Shown here: piece after piece, positions 56,844 through 64,000 of the stretch
Numbering within the stretch: the first letter of the stretch is position 1
Layout of the letters: each line of letters starts with the position of its first letter
Source: Algimonas arctica
Lineage (GTDB): Bacteria > Pseudomonadota > Alphaproteobacteria > Caulobacterales > Maricaulaceae
Assembly: GCF_014652695.1 (NCBI RefSeq)
Contig: NZ_BMZH01000012.1
Location: 23,636 to 87,635, forward strand
Direction: 5' to 3'
Length of the DNA stretch: 64,000 nucleotides
Notes under the pieces: model-generated
Seen by the model: only the letters and a program-made list of their open reading frames with translations
What the model was told of the DNA's origin: nothing
Database searches by the model: none
Made by a program: the position numbers and the translations under genes

Positions 56844-58022
56844 ATGAACTTCACAGCACGGGATCGGTTGAAATTACTGGGCGGGGTTGCGGCAATAGCG
56901 TTGGGTGCGTGTGGCGGTGGCGCCTCTGTCAGTCGACCCGTTAGCGTCGTACCGCCGACTCCAGTTCCACCAATACCGCCGACAGTGACATACACGCCGG
57001 CCAGAGGGGTTCTTCGAGATAAGTTTAGAAACAAATTCTTAGTCGGAGCTGCGGTAACTCCCGCGCAAGTCGCTGAAGGACAGACCGAAGCGGATATTCT
57101 CAAAGACCAATTTAATTCAATCACGGCCGAAAATGTCATGAAGCCAGGGGCTCTCGCCCCGACAGAGGGGAGCTACACTTTTGAGGCTGCCGATCGCTTG
57201 CTCACCTTTGCCCAAGCCAACACTATCGCTTTGCGTGGCCATGCTTTACTTTGGCATCGCGCTACCCCTGACTATTTCTTCCAAGGCACCCAAGATGAAG
57301 TCAAAGCCCGTCTAGAAAAGTATGTGACGGACGTTGTCACTCATTTCAAAGGGAAGGTTTACGCATGGGACGTTGTGAACGAAGTTATCAGCGATGATGA
57401 CGGGGCCACGGCGCCATATCGGAACTCTAATTGGTATCAGGCCGCAGGCGGGGCGGACTATATTGACTGGGCATTCGAAGCGGCTCGAAAAGCAGATCCT
57501 GATGCGCTTCTCTTTATCAATGATTACAACACTGAATTGACCGGGAAACGGGCTCGGTTGCTGCAAGTCGTCAAAGATATGCAGGATCGCGGCATTCCTA
57601 TCGACGGTATTGGGCACCAAATGCATATCCAAGCGGCCACTCCCGTGGCTGATGTATTGGCGGCGATTGATGACGTCGACAATCAATTCATGGGCATCAT
57701 CAATCATGTCACAGAATTGGACATCTCAATTTACAATGATCCTGCGTCCTGTTTTAAGAACCAGACAAATTGCGCCGCAGATTACGGAAACAATATTCCG
57801 CAAACTGCCGTTGATGATCAGGCGCAAAAATATCGCGATCTTTATAATGGGTTTGAAGCCCGCCCAAGCGTAACATCTGTCACGACATGGGGCGTTTCAG
57901 ATGCTCAGTCTTGGCTAAACGGCTATCCGGTCAATCGCACCAATGCACCGCTGTTATACAATCGAGATCGGGCCGCTAAAAAAGCGTTTAGAGCCATCGT
58001 TGAGCCTGATTTTGAGATTTAA
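56844..58022 (+). CDS. Endo-1,4-beta-xylanase, GH10, lipoprotein
   Basis: 392 residues. Lipoprotein signal with lipobox LGAC (about residue 23), a Pro-rich linker (VVPPTPVPPIPP), then a GH10 barrel. The acid/base is Glu180 in WDVVNEV and the nucleophile Glu291 in VTELDIS; ALLWHRATPDYF is the GH10 WH motif. It would cut xylan at the cell surface or in the periplasm. No other xylan-use genes are nearby, but its operator matches that of gap-ppc. A GGGGATAAG ribosome site precedes the ATG. Confidence 0.95.
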   Translation: MNFTARDRLKLLGGVAAIALGACGGGASVSRPVSVVPPTPVPPIPPTVTYTPARGVLRDKFRNKFLVGAAVTPAQVAEGQTEADILKDQFNSITAENVMKPGALAPTEGSYTFEAADRLLTFAQANTIALRGHALLWHRATPDYFFQGTQDEVKARLEKYVTDVVTHFKGKVYAWDVVNEVISDDDGATAPYRNSNWYQAAGGADYIDWAFEAARKADPDALLFINDYNTELTGKRARLLQVVKDMQDRGIPIDGIGHQMHIQAATPVADVLAAIDDVDNQFMGIINHVTELDISIYNDPASCFKNQTNCAADYGNNIPQTAVDDQAQKYRDLYNGFEARPSVTSVTTWGVSDAQSWLNGYPVNRTNAPLLYNRDRAAKKAFRAIVEPDFEI

Positions 58023-58125
58023 TGTCTGTCAAAATTCTTGGTGCGATGCTGGAAGTCACGAAAGCTAGGCGCCGCTTGTGACCTCATTGGTTTTTGATCG
58101 GTGCTCGATCCCAAAATTTTAGGGA

Positions 58126-59463
58126 TCAACTATTGGCGACGCCTAAATCGACTTCCAGCTCACCAATCGAGTGGGTGAAATTATTGGGAAGGATCGTTTG
58201 TTTGCCTGTCCATTGGATGTTCGGGAACCGCTCGAATATCTGTGTGAATGCGGCATTGAGCTGCATGTTGGCAATTCGCTGACCCATGCAGACGTGGCTA
58301 CCGAAACCAAAGGCCACATGTTTGGAAGCGTTGGCACGTGTCACATCAAATTGATCCGGGTCGGCAAAGACTTCTGGATCGCGATTGCCTGCGCCATACC
58401 ACATCACGATCTTCTCCCCTTCGGCGATTGTCTGACCGCGAATCTCTGTTTCTTTGAGCGCGGTGCGGCGCATATACATGACCGGGCTCACCATGCGGAC
58501 GATCTCGTGGCACATGTTAGGAATCAGCGAACGGTCGGCCAAAACTTTGGCCTTCTGATCCGGAAATTGACTCAGCAATCGCAGTCCACCGGACAGGGAA
58601 TTGCGCGTCGTATCATTGCCAGCAATGATGATGAGCAACCACGATCCATCTAGGAATTCATCCGGAAGGCGCTCGCCATCAATTTCGACATTGGCGATAG
58701 CGGAGAGCAAGTCGTCTGTCGGTTCCGCCCGCCGCTTCAACAGGATTTCACGGCCATAGGCAAACATGGCTTCGACTTCGGTCAAGAATTTCATGACGAG
58801 CTGTGGGTCAACCGAGGAGGGGTCGCCCGTGCCCAACACATAGGCCGCCATTTCTAGCATATTCATCCATTCCCGAATTTTTGGCTGGTCGGCTTCGGGA
58901 ACGCCAAGCATTTCGCATAAGGTGAAGAGCGGGAGTTGTGAGGAGAAATGCTCAACCCAGTTCAGACGGGGCCCCGCTTTATCGACATCATTCAATAGCT
59001 CCGTTACGCGCTGGTCAACTTTCTTGCGCAAGTCAGCAACATAAGTGGGTTTAACGAACTGCATATGTTCGCGGCGGAGCTGCATATGGTGCGGCGCGTC
59101 GAGGCAGATCATGGTGTTGAGCGACGCTGAATGGAGTTTCGGGTGTTGCCGCGCATCATTGGCATAGGCCATCATGATACCGCCCATTTGCGATGACCAT
59201 GTTTGGGTGTCGAGGCTAGCGGCCTTGATGTCATCATAGCGAGTGAGCGCCCAAAATCCTTCGAGCTTTTTATTCTCAAGTCCGTGCCACATGACGGGGG
59301 CGGTTTCGCGCATGGCCTTGAAGGCCCCCCATGGTTGCTCGCCCGCGAAATTGAGGGGCTCGCCCAAATCGAGTGGCGGTTGCATCGGAAATTTAATGGG
59401 ATGAACGGGATCTTGGGGGCCGCGATCCGGCTGGACCGTTTCCGTCACTAATTGCAAACCCAT
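58126..59463 (-). CDS. Cytochrome P450
   Basis: 445 residues, soluble bacterial class. Heme-binding motif FGFGSHVCMG with the proximal Cys392, I-helix oxygen-activation motif AGNDTTRN, and K-helix ExxR-type region before MYMRRTA. No signal or membrane anchor. No ferredoxin or ferredoxin reductase gene lies beside it, so redox partners are elsewhere. Substrate unknown; the layout resembles P450s of sphingomonads and other alphaproteobacteria that act on terpenoids, steroids or fatty acids. GGAGA precedes the ATG. Confidence 0.93.
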   Translation of the reverse strand: MGLQLVTETVQPDRGPQDPVHPIKFPMQPPLDLGEPLNFAGEQPWGAFKAMRETAPVMWHGLENKKLEGFWALTRYDDIKAASLDTQTWSSQMGGIMMAYANDARQHPKLHSASLNTMICLDAPHHMQLRREHMQFVKPTYVADLRKKVDQRVTELLNDVDKAGPRLNWVEHFSSQLPLFTLCEMLGVPEADQPKIREWMNMLEMAAYVLGTGDPSSVDPQLVMKFLTEVEAMFAYGREILLKRRAEPTDDLLSAIANVEIDGERLPDEFLDGSWLLIIIAGNDTTRNSLSGGLRLLSQFPDQKAKVLADRSLIPNMCHEIVRMVSPVMYMRRTALKETEIRGQTIAEGEKIVMWYGAGNRDPEVFADPDQFDVTRANASKHVAFGFGSHVCMGQRIANMQLNAAFTQIFERFPNIQWTGKQTILPNNFTHSIGELEVDLGVANS

Positions 59464-59505
59464 GAGTGTCTCCGTTCAAGCTCCGTCAGGGTAAGGCCCG
59501 CCGGT

Positions 59506-59802
59506 TCACAAACCTTCTGGGCGTCCGATCACAAGTTTGAACGGCCTGACATCAATGTTTTTCGGCAAACCCGCCCTAGCGTAGGGGTCATTTGCCATCC
59601 ACGCATCCAGTGCCTCACGTGATGGGGCTTTGACAATGAGCAAGGACCCACGCATCGCATTTGTGTCATCGAGCCAGGGTCCAGCCGATAAAACAGTGCA
59701 ATCTGACGGCGCTTTCAACCAATCAAGATGGTCTTGGCGTACGCGGGCGCGAATGGCGGGGCCGTCGGGGACGTCTTTGGATAGGATCATAAAATCAGGC
59801 AT
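59506..59802 (-). CDS. YciI family protein
   Basis: 98 residues with a ferredoxin-like fold: RQDHLDWLKA and MANDPYARAGL carry the conserved His and Asp of the YciI family (YCII-related). Upstream of the P450 gene in the same direction (42-nt gap), so possibly co-transcribed. Reaction unknown. Confidence 0.85.
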   Translation of the reverse strand: MPDFMILSKDVPDGPAIRARVRQDHLDWLKAPSDCTVLSAGPWLDDTNAMRGSLLIVKAPSREALDAWMANDPYARAGLPKNIDVRPFKLVIGRPEGL

Positions 59803-59858
59803 TTGTCTGATCTAGCGCTCCCAACGCGAACTGACAATATTGGCTCTCGTTAAATGTC

Positions 59859-60317
59859 TTACCGCGCTTGAGCGTAAAAGCGGTCTGCGAGCTCACATCG
59901 GGCCATTAAGTCAGGTGATTCAAGAAGGGCGCGCAATATTGGATCGAGAGGCTTGGCGGGGACGTTCTTTTTATATCGATCCTTAGATAAGAGGCGAGGG
60001 GCATTTTTTTCCGGTTTGATCCGCGCCGCGATGACTCTGTAATCGTGCGTATTAAGGTCATGCTTCAGGACTTTGACCAGACAGAGGCAATGTTCTTTTT
60101 TTCCGCCCCCTTCGGAACAATGGTTGGCAATGTCGATATTTTCGACATCAGTCGAAGCGTGTCTGGCGGGGATATCTCCCGACGCGCTGTTCAAAATATA
60201 GTGTTGGATTGGACCCGCTGCGGCGGTCTCATCACCTAAGATAAAGACAGATAAAACGGCGGTAACAAAAGTGACAGCCGTGGAGTGGCATGAGAATCCC
60301 ATCGGGGTCCGTTTCAA
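59859..60317 (-). CDS. Hypothetical secreted cysteine-containing protein
   Basis: 147-152 residues; a TTG at 60317 adds a basic KR start that improves the signal peptide, while an ATG at 60302 is the next choice. A hydrophobic segment ending in GDETAAAG suggests export. The mature part has a cluster of cysteines (NHCSEGGGKKEHCLCLV) and a basic middle. No recognised family. Confidence 0.55.
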   Translation of the reverse strand: MKRTPMGFSCHSTAVTFVTAVLSVFILGDETAAAGPIQHYILNSASGDIPARHASTDVENIDIANHCSEGGGKKEHCLCLVKVLKHDLNTHDYRVIAARIKPEKNAPRLLSKDRYKKNVPAKPLDPILRALLESPDLMARCELADRFYAQAR

Positions 60318-60401
60318 AAAGTGAATCTACACTTTTATAAACGCGGTTGACCTTCGTTAGGTTCCGATGCGGACATAAGGAAATCAACTTCACGTTCAGA
60401 A

Positions 60402-60435
60402 ACAACAAAGGCCCGCCGACAATGCCAGCGGGCCT
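60402..60435 (-). terminator. Terminator of the candidate small RNA
   Basis: 8-bp stem AGGCCCGC / GCGGGCCT (60409-60416 and 60428-60435) with an 11-nt loop; on the minus strand it is followed by TTGTTGTTT. Confidence 0.65.
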
Positions 60436-60570
60436 CGTTTTGAAGTTTGGGTCTCACGGGACATATTGCCCGCTTCGTTATGGCTTACACTATGGACGCA
60501 TCCGACGTGTTTGCCCTACCCGGTTTCGCGTTTACGAAAGGCTGAGCTAACAGCTCTGGGCAGACCCCTC
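60402..60570 (-). ncRNA. Candidate small structured RNA (6S-like size and fold)
   Basis: A free-standing transcription unit in a 400-nt gene-free stretch. A promoter (60577-60605) points leftwards and a GC-rich terminator ends it. The predicted RNA starts GAGGGGTCTGCCC, and GGGTCT near the 5' end pairs with AGACCC near 60447-60452, closing a long rod. Inside are small hairpins GAGCTGTTAGCTC and TTTCGTAAACGCGAAA. A length of about 165 nt including the terminator and a closed rod with side hairpins would fit 6S RNA, but I cannot confirm homology. It does not carry SRP RNA or tmRNA hallmarks. Confidence 0.5.
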
Positions 60571-60576
60571 AAAAAA

Positions 60577-60605
60577 GATAGACAAAACTACACCTCCTTT
60601 CTCAA
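60577..60605 (-). promoter_or_regulatory. Predicted promoter of the candidate small RNA
   Basis: On the minus strand TTGAGA (60605-60600), a 17-nt spacer, then TCTATC (60582-60577). The predicted start is about 60570, 7 nt downstream. Confidence 0.5.
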
Positions 60606-60721
60606 CGCGGCCCCACAATGGGACGGCTACCGATATATTCTATTTGGTCCGAGTCAGGGGTTTCGGCAAGTCTGAAATTATGTGAACTTTCAGACAGGCC
60701 TAACCGCACAAAAATATTTCG

Positions 60722-61258
60722 CTAAGTGGCGTCAGGGATGAAGTCGAGGGCGACACCATTATTGCAATAGCGCAAACCTGTCGGTCGAGGGCCATCCTTG
60801 AAGACATGGCCTTGATGCCCGCCGCAGCGTGAACAATGATATTCCGTCCGCGGGATGACTATTTTGAAATCTCTTTTGGTTTCGAGGGCCCCTTCAATCA
60901 TGGTGAAGAAGCTCGGCCAACCAGTGCCCGAGTCGAATTTCATGTCAGATTTGAACAGGGGCAAGGCGCATCCCGCACAAACGAATGTGCCTGCGCGTTT
61001 TTCACTATCAAGGGGGCTTGAGGAAGCGCGTTCCGTGCCTTCTTTGCGAAGAACATGGAATTCTTCTTCTGTCAGGCGATTCTTCCAATCCTCATTGGAG
61101 AGGTTGGCCCAGTCAATATTGGTATCAGTCGCGGTCATGACGTCGGTCTTTCTATCGGATAATGGGTCTGTCGTAAGTGTTTTCGCGCTTGTGGCGCCGC
61201 TGCAAGCTGCGAGTACAAAAGCGGAGCCACCAAAGGTAAAGGTGCGTCTGTCGAACAT
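60722..61258 (-). CDS. msrB: Peptide-methionine (R)-S-oxide reductase MsrB, exported
   Basis: 178 residues. The N-terminus DRRTFTFGGSAFVLAACS suggests a lipoprotein signal (lipobox LAAC) with some twin-arginine character. The MsrB domain has zinc cysteines 94, 97, 142 and 145 (CAGC and CSRC) and the catalytic Cys165 in LRYCNNG. It repairs oxidised methionine in envelope proteins, probably in the periplasm. An in-frame Met41 could be a cytoplasmic start, but the upstream signal looks real. Confidence 0.93.
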   Translation of the reverse strand: MFDRRTFTFGGSAFVLAACSGATSAKTLTTDPLSDRKTDVMTATDTNIDWANLSNEDWKNRLTEEEFHVLRKEGTERASSSPLDSEKRAGTFVCAGCALPLFKSDMKFDSGTGWPSFFTMIEGALETKRDFKIVIPRTEYHCSRCGGHQGHVFKDGPRPTGLRYCNNGVALDFIPDAT

Positions 61259-61323
61259 GCGGTATCCTTATTGTGTCGCGCTCTCATGATAGACTTACGC
61301 ATGGAACGCTAATCAGGTTGCGT

Positions 61324-62238
61324 TCACAGTTGAGTGAGGACGAGGGCCGCAATCAGGAAAGCCGCTGCCCACCCATTGGATTTGAACAAGCTCAGCGCCC
61401 GGTCAGGAGCATCGGGGCGCAGCCGGACTATTTGCCACGACAGGTGGGCGGCGAACGGTAGGACTGCGAAGGCGGCGACCGGCGTCTGTGAAAGCAGCAG
61501 GCCGCCAGTAATGAAAGTCACAGACAGCGCGTAGCATATCCCGACGCCTAATCGCACGCGACCTCCGAACCGGCGCGCTGTGCTGCGGATACCGATGACG
61601 GCATCGTCCTCAATATCTTGCAGAGCGTAAATCGTGTCGAAGCCCACGGTCCAGGCCGCTAATCCGACATAAATCAACCCAATGGCCGGATCGAGACCGC
61701 CTGTCTTGATCGCGTACGCAACCAAAACGGCCCAGTTAAAGGTCAATCCCAACCAGACTTGAGGCCACCAGGTAATGCGTTTCATAAAGGGGTAGGCGGC
61801 AACGAGGGGAATTGAGGCCAGTGCGATGAGTTTTGCCCCCCACGGCAGCGCGACCCAAATGGTGAAACCGACGGCGAGTTGCGCCCCGAGCCACATCCAC
61901 GCCTGCAAGAGTGTGATTCGGCCAGACGGCAGTGGCCGCGCCTCTGTCCGCTCAACCTTTGCATCAAGGCCTCGGTCAACGATGTCATTATACGTGCATC
62001 CCGCGCCGCGCATAGCGACCGCGCCGATGAAGATCAGCGCGCCCCAGTAAAACGGTGACCAAATTTGCCAATCTGGACGACAAATCCAACTCGGCACGAC
62101 AAGCCCGATCCAGCCGGGCAGGGTTAGCAACCAATAGCCGACAGGTCGGTCGAGACGCGAGAGTTGGAGGTAGGGCTGGATCGTCTCGGGAGTTTTATTG
62201 ACCCAATGGGTGTTCTGGCTGTCAGCGATTTTAGTCAT
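61324..62238 (-). CDS. ubiA: 4-hydroxybenzoate polyprenyltransferase
   Basis: 304 residues, about nine membrane helices. First aspartate motif NDIVDRGLD (Asn84 to Asp92), second YALQDIEDD. Attaches the polyprenyl tail to 4-hydroxybenzoate in ubiquinone synthesis. A REP-like palindrome sits in the upstream region. Confidence 0.95.
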   Translation of the reverse strand: MTKIADSQNTHWVNKTPETIQPYLQLSRLDRPVGYWLLTLPGWIGLVVPSWICRPDWQIWSPFYWGALIFIGAVAMRGAGCTYNDIVDRGLDAKVERTEARPLPSGRITLLQAWMWLGAQLAVGFTIWVALPWGAKLIALASIPLVAAYPFMKRITWWPQVWLGLTFNWAVLVAYAIKTGGLDPAIGLIYVGLAAWTVGFDTIYALQDIEDDAVIGIRSTARRFGGRVRLGVGICYALSVTFITGGLLLSQTPVAAFAVLPFAAHLSWQIVRLRPDAPDRALSLFKSNGWAAAFLIAALVLTQL

Positions 62239-62278
62239 CCTGAGGTCCCATTGTCACACCGCGACTCTCCGGCTCTGG

Positions 62279-62298
62279 ATTCCCGCTATTGCGGGAAT
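62279..62298. repeat. REP-like palindrome
   Basis: ATTCCCGC-TATT-GCGGGAAT, a perfect 8-bp stem embedded in CTGGATTCCCGCTATTGCGG. This form (ATTCCCGCnnnnGCGGGAATGA) is a widely scattered repeat in proteobacterial genomes. Lies between ubiA and rlmB; only one copy was noticed in the window. Confidence 0.6.
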
Positions 62299-62352
62299 GA
62301 GCGAAGTTTATAGAAATAGTCCGGATCATGGCGACGCACTGACCTTGTAGGT

Positions 62353-63360
62353 TTACCGCCGGATCTCATAAAGTGCGATCCCGGCCGCTGTGGCCACATT
62401 TAAACTTTCGGCTTCTCCCGCAATCGGATTGGATCGCATCGGGATGCGGGCCAGAACGTCACAGTTTTTGGCCACCAATTCACGTAGGCCTGACCCTTCG
62501 GCCCCCATAACGATCGCGTAGCGTCCTTCGCCAGCAAGGGCTTCAGAAACCGTTGTCTCTGTTTCCCCCGCCAGACCGACGACTTGATACCCAAACGTCT
62601 GCAAAGACTTGAGTGTCTGGGCGATGTTGGTCTCAAGACAAACAGGAACGGATTCCAAGCAGCCGACAGCCACTTTGGCCGTTGCGCCAGCGAGAGGTGG
62701 GGCTTTACGGCTTTGCATGACGAGCGCCGTCACGCCAAACGCGCTGCACAAACGCATCATGGCGCCCACATTATGTGGATCGGTGATCTGATCTAAGACG
62801 AGGATAATCGCGTCATCATCGGCGTCATCTGCGAGTTGAGATAGATGCGGCCATTGTAGCGGCGCCGCTTTAACCGCCACGCCTTGATGCGCCGCGCCGC
62901 GTGGCAGGGCTTTATCAATATAGGCCATGGCGACGATTTTCAGATCAGCACGACCTTCACTTAAACCAAGCCGTTCAGCGGCTTGTTCTGTGACCATAAT
63001 TTGGTGGATCGTGCGGCGGGGATTATCAATGACGGCTTGAACCGCGTGCCAGCCCCAAATCCAAGGGTTGGGCGGGGCTGAGTTTCCGCCAGTCCGGTTG
63101 CTGCCTTTATACTTGGCATATTTAGAATCACGGCTCGGTTGGCGCGGTGTTGACGTTGCGCCATGCGATCGGCCGCCATAAGATTTCTTTGGCGTATCTT
63201 TCGAAGCGCCTGGAATCATGCCTTTGGAACGGTGTTCGGAGGATTGAGGCGCGCTTTTACCGCCTTTTCGAGAGGATGTACGCGTTTCAGAGCTTCCGCC
63301 CCGTCCGCGTTTTCCGCCCGATCTACCTGCGTTTTCGTTCTTGCGCGGTCCGTCGTCCAT
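62353..63360 (-). CDS. rlmB: 23S rRNA (guanosine(2251)-2'-O)-methyltransferase RlmB
   Basis: 335 residues. The first about 90 residues are very basic and Gly/Ser-rich, likely disordered and RNA-binding. Then a substrate-binding domain (WIWGWHAVQAVIDNPRR) and a SPOUT domain with LDQITDPHNVGAMMR, VMGAEGSGL and IPMRSNPIAGEAESLNVATA, the TrmH/RlmB signatures. Methylates G2251 in the ribosomal P loop. Divergent from the tRNA-tuf region. Confidence 0.93.
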   Translation of the reverse strand: MDDGPRKNENAGRSGGKRGRGGSSETRTSSRKGGKSAPQSSEHRSKGMIPGASKDTPKKSYGGRSHGATSTPRQPSRDSKYAKYKGSNRTGGNSAPPNPWIWGWHAVQAVIDNPRRTIHQIMVTEQAAERLGLSEGRADLKIVAMAYIDKALPRGAAHQGVAVKAAPLQWPHLSQLADDADDDAIILVLDQITDPHNVGAMMRLCSAFGVTALVMQSRKAPPLAGATAKVAVGCLESVPVCLETNIAQTLKSLQTFGYQVVGLAGETETTVSEALAGEGRYAIVMGAEGSGLRELVAKNCDVLARIPMRSNPIAGEAESLNVATAAGIALYEIRR

Positions 63361-63527
63361 CGTTATATGCCCGCCTCAATCAGCAATATGCCTTTGTTAT
63401 CGGCGCGGCTAACACGATGGCTGCAAGGGTGACAGGGCGTTTTTTGTTGTAAAACAGTAGTTTCATGATGTTTGGTCTTAACCAGACCGAGTATCAAGAG
63501 CAGGAGTTCCCTACGGAGTAAAACTGG

Positions 63528-63612
63528 GGAGGGGTGGCCGAGTGGTTAAAGGCGCCAGACTGTAAATCTGGTCACTTAGTGTACGTTGGTTCGAATCCAA
63601 CCCCCTCCACCA
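63528..63612 (+). tRNA. tRNA-Tyr (anticodon GTA)
   Basis: 85 nt, class II with a long variable arm. Acceptor GGAGGGG pairs with CCCCTCC; anticodon loop CTGTAAA (GTA); T-arm GTTGGTTCGAATCCAAC; CCA encoded. Confidence 0.97.
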
Positions 63613-63730
63613 TCCTCCGCTCGCAATGCGAGCGTAGGCTGGTCAACAGTTCCGCGCTTTATTAGTGGATTGCATAAGCTAACGTTTTAGTGGCCACGCG
63701 GGCCTTTCCGCCGAAGCCAAAAATACGAAG

Positions 63731-63804
63731 GCGGGTATAGCACAATGGTAGTGCAGCAGCCTTCCAAGCTGAGTATGCGGGTTCGATTCCCGCTACCCGC
63801 TCCA
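63731..63804 (+). tRNA. tRNA-Gly (anticodon TCC)
   Basis: 74 nt. Acceptor GCGGGTA pairs with TACCCGC; anticodon loop CTTCCAA (TCC); T-arm GCGGGTTCGATTCCCGC; CCA encoded. tRNA-Tyr, tRNA-Gly and tuf in a row is a conserved bacterial order. Confidence 0.97.
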
Positions 63805-63895
63805 GAAACAGTCGGTCCCACTTGTATTTGTGGGGTTGAAACACGAATTAACCTTTAACGGCCTGATAGGTGGGCCAGATGAGAGGACCTGCCAG

Positions 63896-64000
63896 ATGGC
63901 TAAGGAAAAGTTCGAGCGTAATAAGCCACATGCCAATATCGGCACCATTGGTCACGTTGACCATGGTAAGACGACGCTGACAGCGGCGATTACGAAATAT
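63896..64000 (+). CDS. tuf: Elongation factor Tu, cut by window end
   Basis: The first 35 codons are present, including [19 protein letters not shown] with the G1 motif GHVDHGKT. It delivers aminoacyl-tRNA to the ribosome. The rest lies beyond the window. Confidence 0.97.
   Translation, partial: MAKEKFERNKPHANIGTIGHVDHGKTTLTAAITKY

Noticed and set aside
58107..58127. GATCCC/GGGATC hairpin between xylanase and P450 genes
   Set aside because: Short stem with an AT-only loop and no T-tract; too weak to call a terminator.
60347..60550. 67-codon plus-strand frame
   Set aside because: Overlaps the candidate RNA and its terminator, has no recognisable family and no ribosome site.
60402..60570. 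tmRNA or SRP RNA at the candidate small-RNA locus
   Set aside because: No tag-peptide frame or tRNA-like ends, and no GGAAGGAGCAGCC-type SRP loop.
1..64000. CRISPR arrays, insertion sequences, prophage or integrase genes
   Set aside because: No regularly spaced repeats, transposase, integrase or phage structural genes were seen; gene content is core genome.

Overview
The window reads as a chromosomal segment of an alphaproteobacterium. The evidence is the gene order rnpB-mraZ-rsmH-ftsL-ftsI-murE-murF-mraY-murD-ftsW-murG-murC-murB-ddl-ftsQ-ftsA, the purC-purS-purQ-purL-bolA-grxD cluster, a DUF1476 protein (the F1-ATPase zeta inhibitor, an alphaproteobacterial family), a class II NADP isocitrate dehydrogenase, and CCA-encoding tRNA genes (Tyr, Gly) just before tuf. 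Moderate GC, a GH10 xylanase lipoprotein, many outer-envelope lipoproteins and the absence of ftsZ after ftsA would fit a marine Maricaulales/Hyphomonadaceae-like bacterium, but that placement is inference. No phage, insertion sequence, CRISPR array or rRNA operon was seen; the window is almost entirely core genome and densely packed.

Layout. 1-9 kb: a transglutaminase-like protein cut by the window edge, an orphan arsenite methyltransferase, a gap-ppc operon read leftwards, a DUF4349 lipoprotein and an FAD oxidoreductase. 8.9-13.5 kb: an ABC ATPase and a giant ABC-2 permease/M1 peptidase fusion. 13.7-19.1 kb: lon with a CoA-transferase gene directly behind it, then a convergent amidohydrolase lipoprotein. 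19.2-36.1 kb: rnpB, the MraZ box array, and the division/cell-wall (dcw) cluster, mostly with 4-nt start/stop overlaps, ending at ftsA. 36.2-45.2 kb: DUF817 membrane protein, MipA-type porin, an ArsR-controlled stress cassette, icd, trmJ with a 2-oxoglutarate oxygenase, rarD, rpsD. 45.3-49.9 kb: grxD, bolA and purine genes, all leftward. 50-54.6 kb: zeta inhibitor, coaD, two cyclophilins, queA and tgt. 54.7-58 kb: tRNA-Lys, an OmpA-family protein and a GH10 xylanase. 58-63.4 kb: leftward P450, YciI, unknown secreted protein, a candidate small RNA, msrB, ubiA, rlmB. The right end holds tRNA-Tyr, tRNA-Gly and the start of tuf.

The most noteworthy signals are: (1) the same perfect 14-bp palindrome TGACAGCGCTGTCA, 28 nt before the start codons of both gap and the xylanase, 50 kb apart, which suggests one repressor joins xylan breakdown to lower glycolysis; (2) an unannotated transcription unit on the minus strand near 60.4-60.6 kb with its own promoter and terminator, of 6S-like size and shape; (3) a tRNA-guanine transglycosylase that has lost two of the three zinc cysteines; (4) a dcw cluster that stops at ftsA without ftsZ; (5) an array of 10-bp-spaced MraZ boxes followed by an 11-bp hairpin in the mraZ leader.
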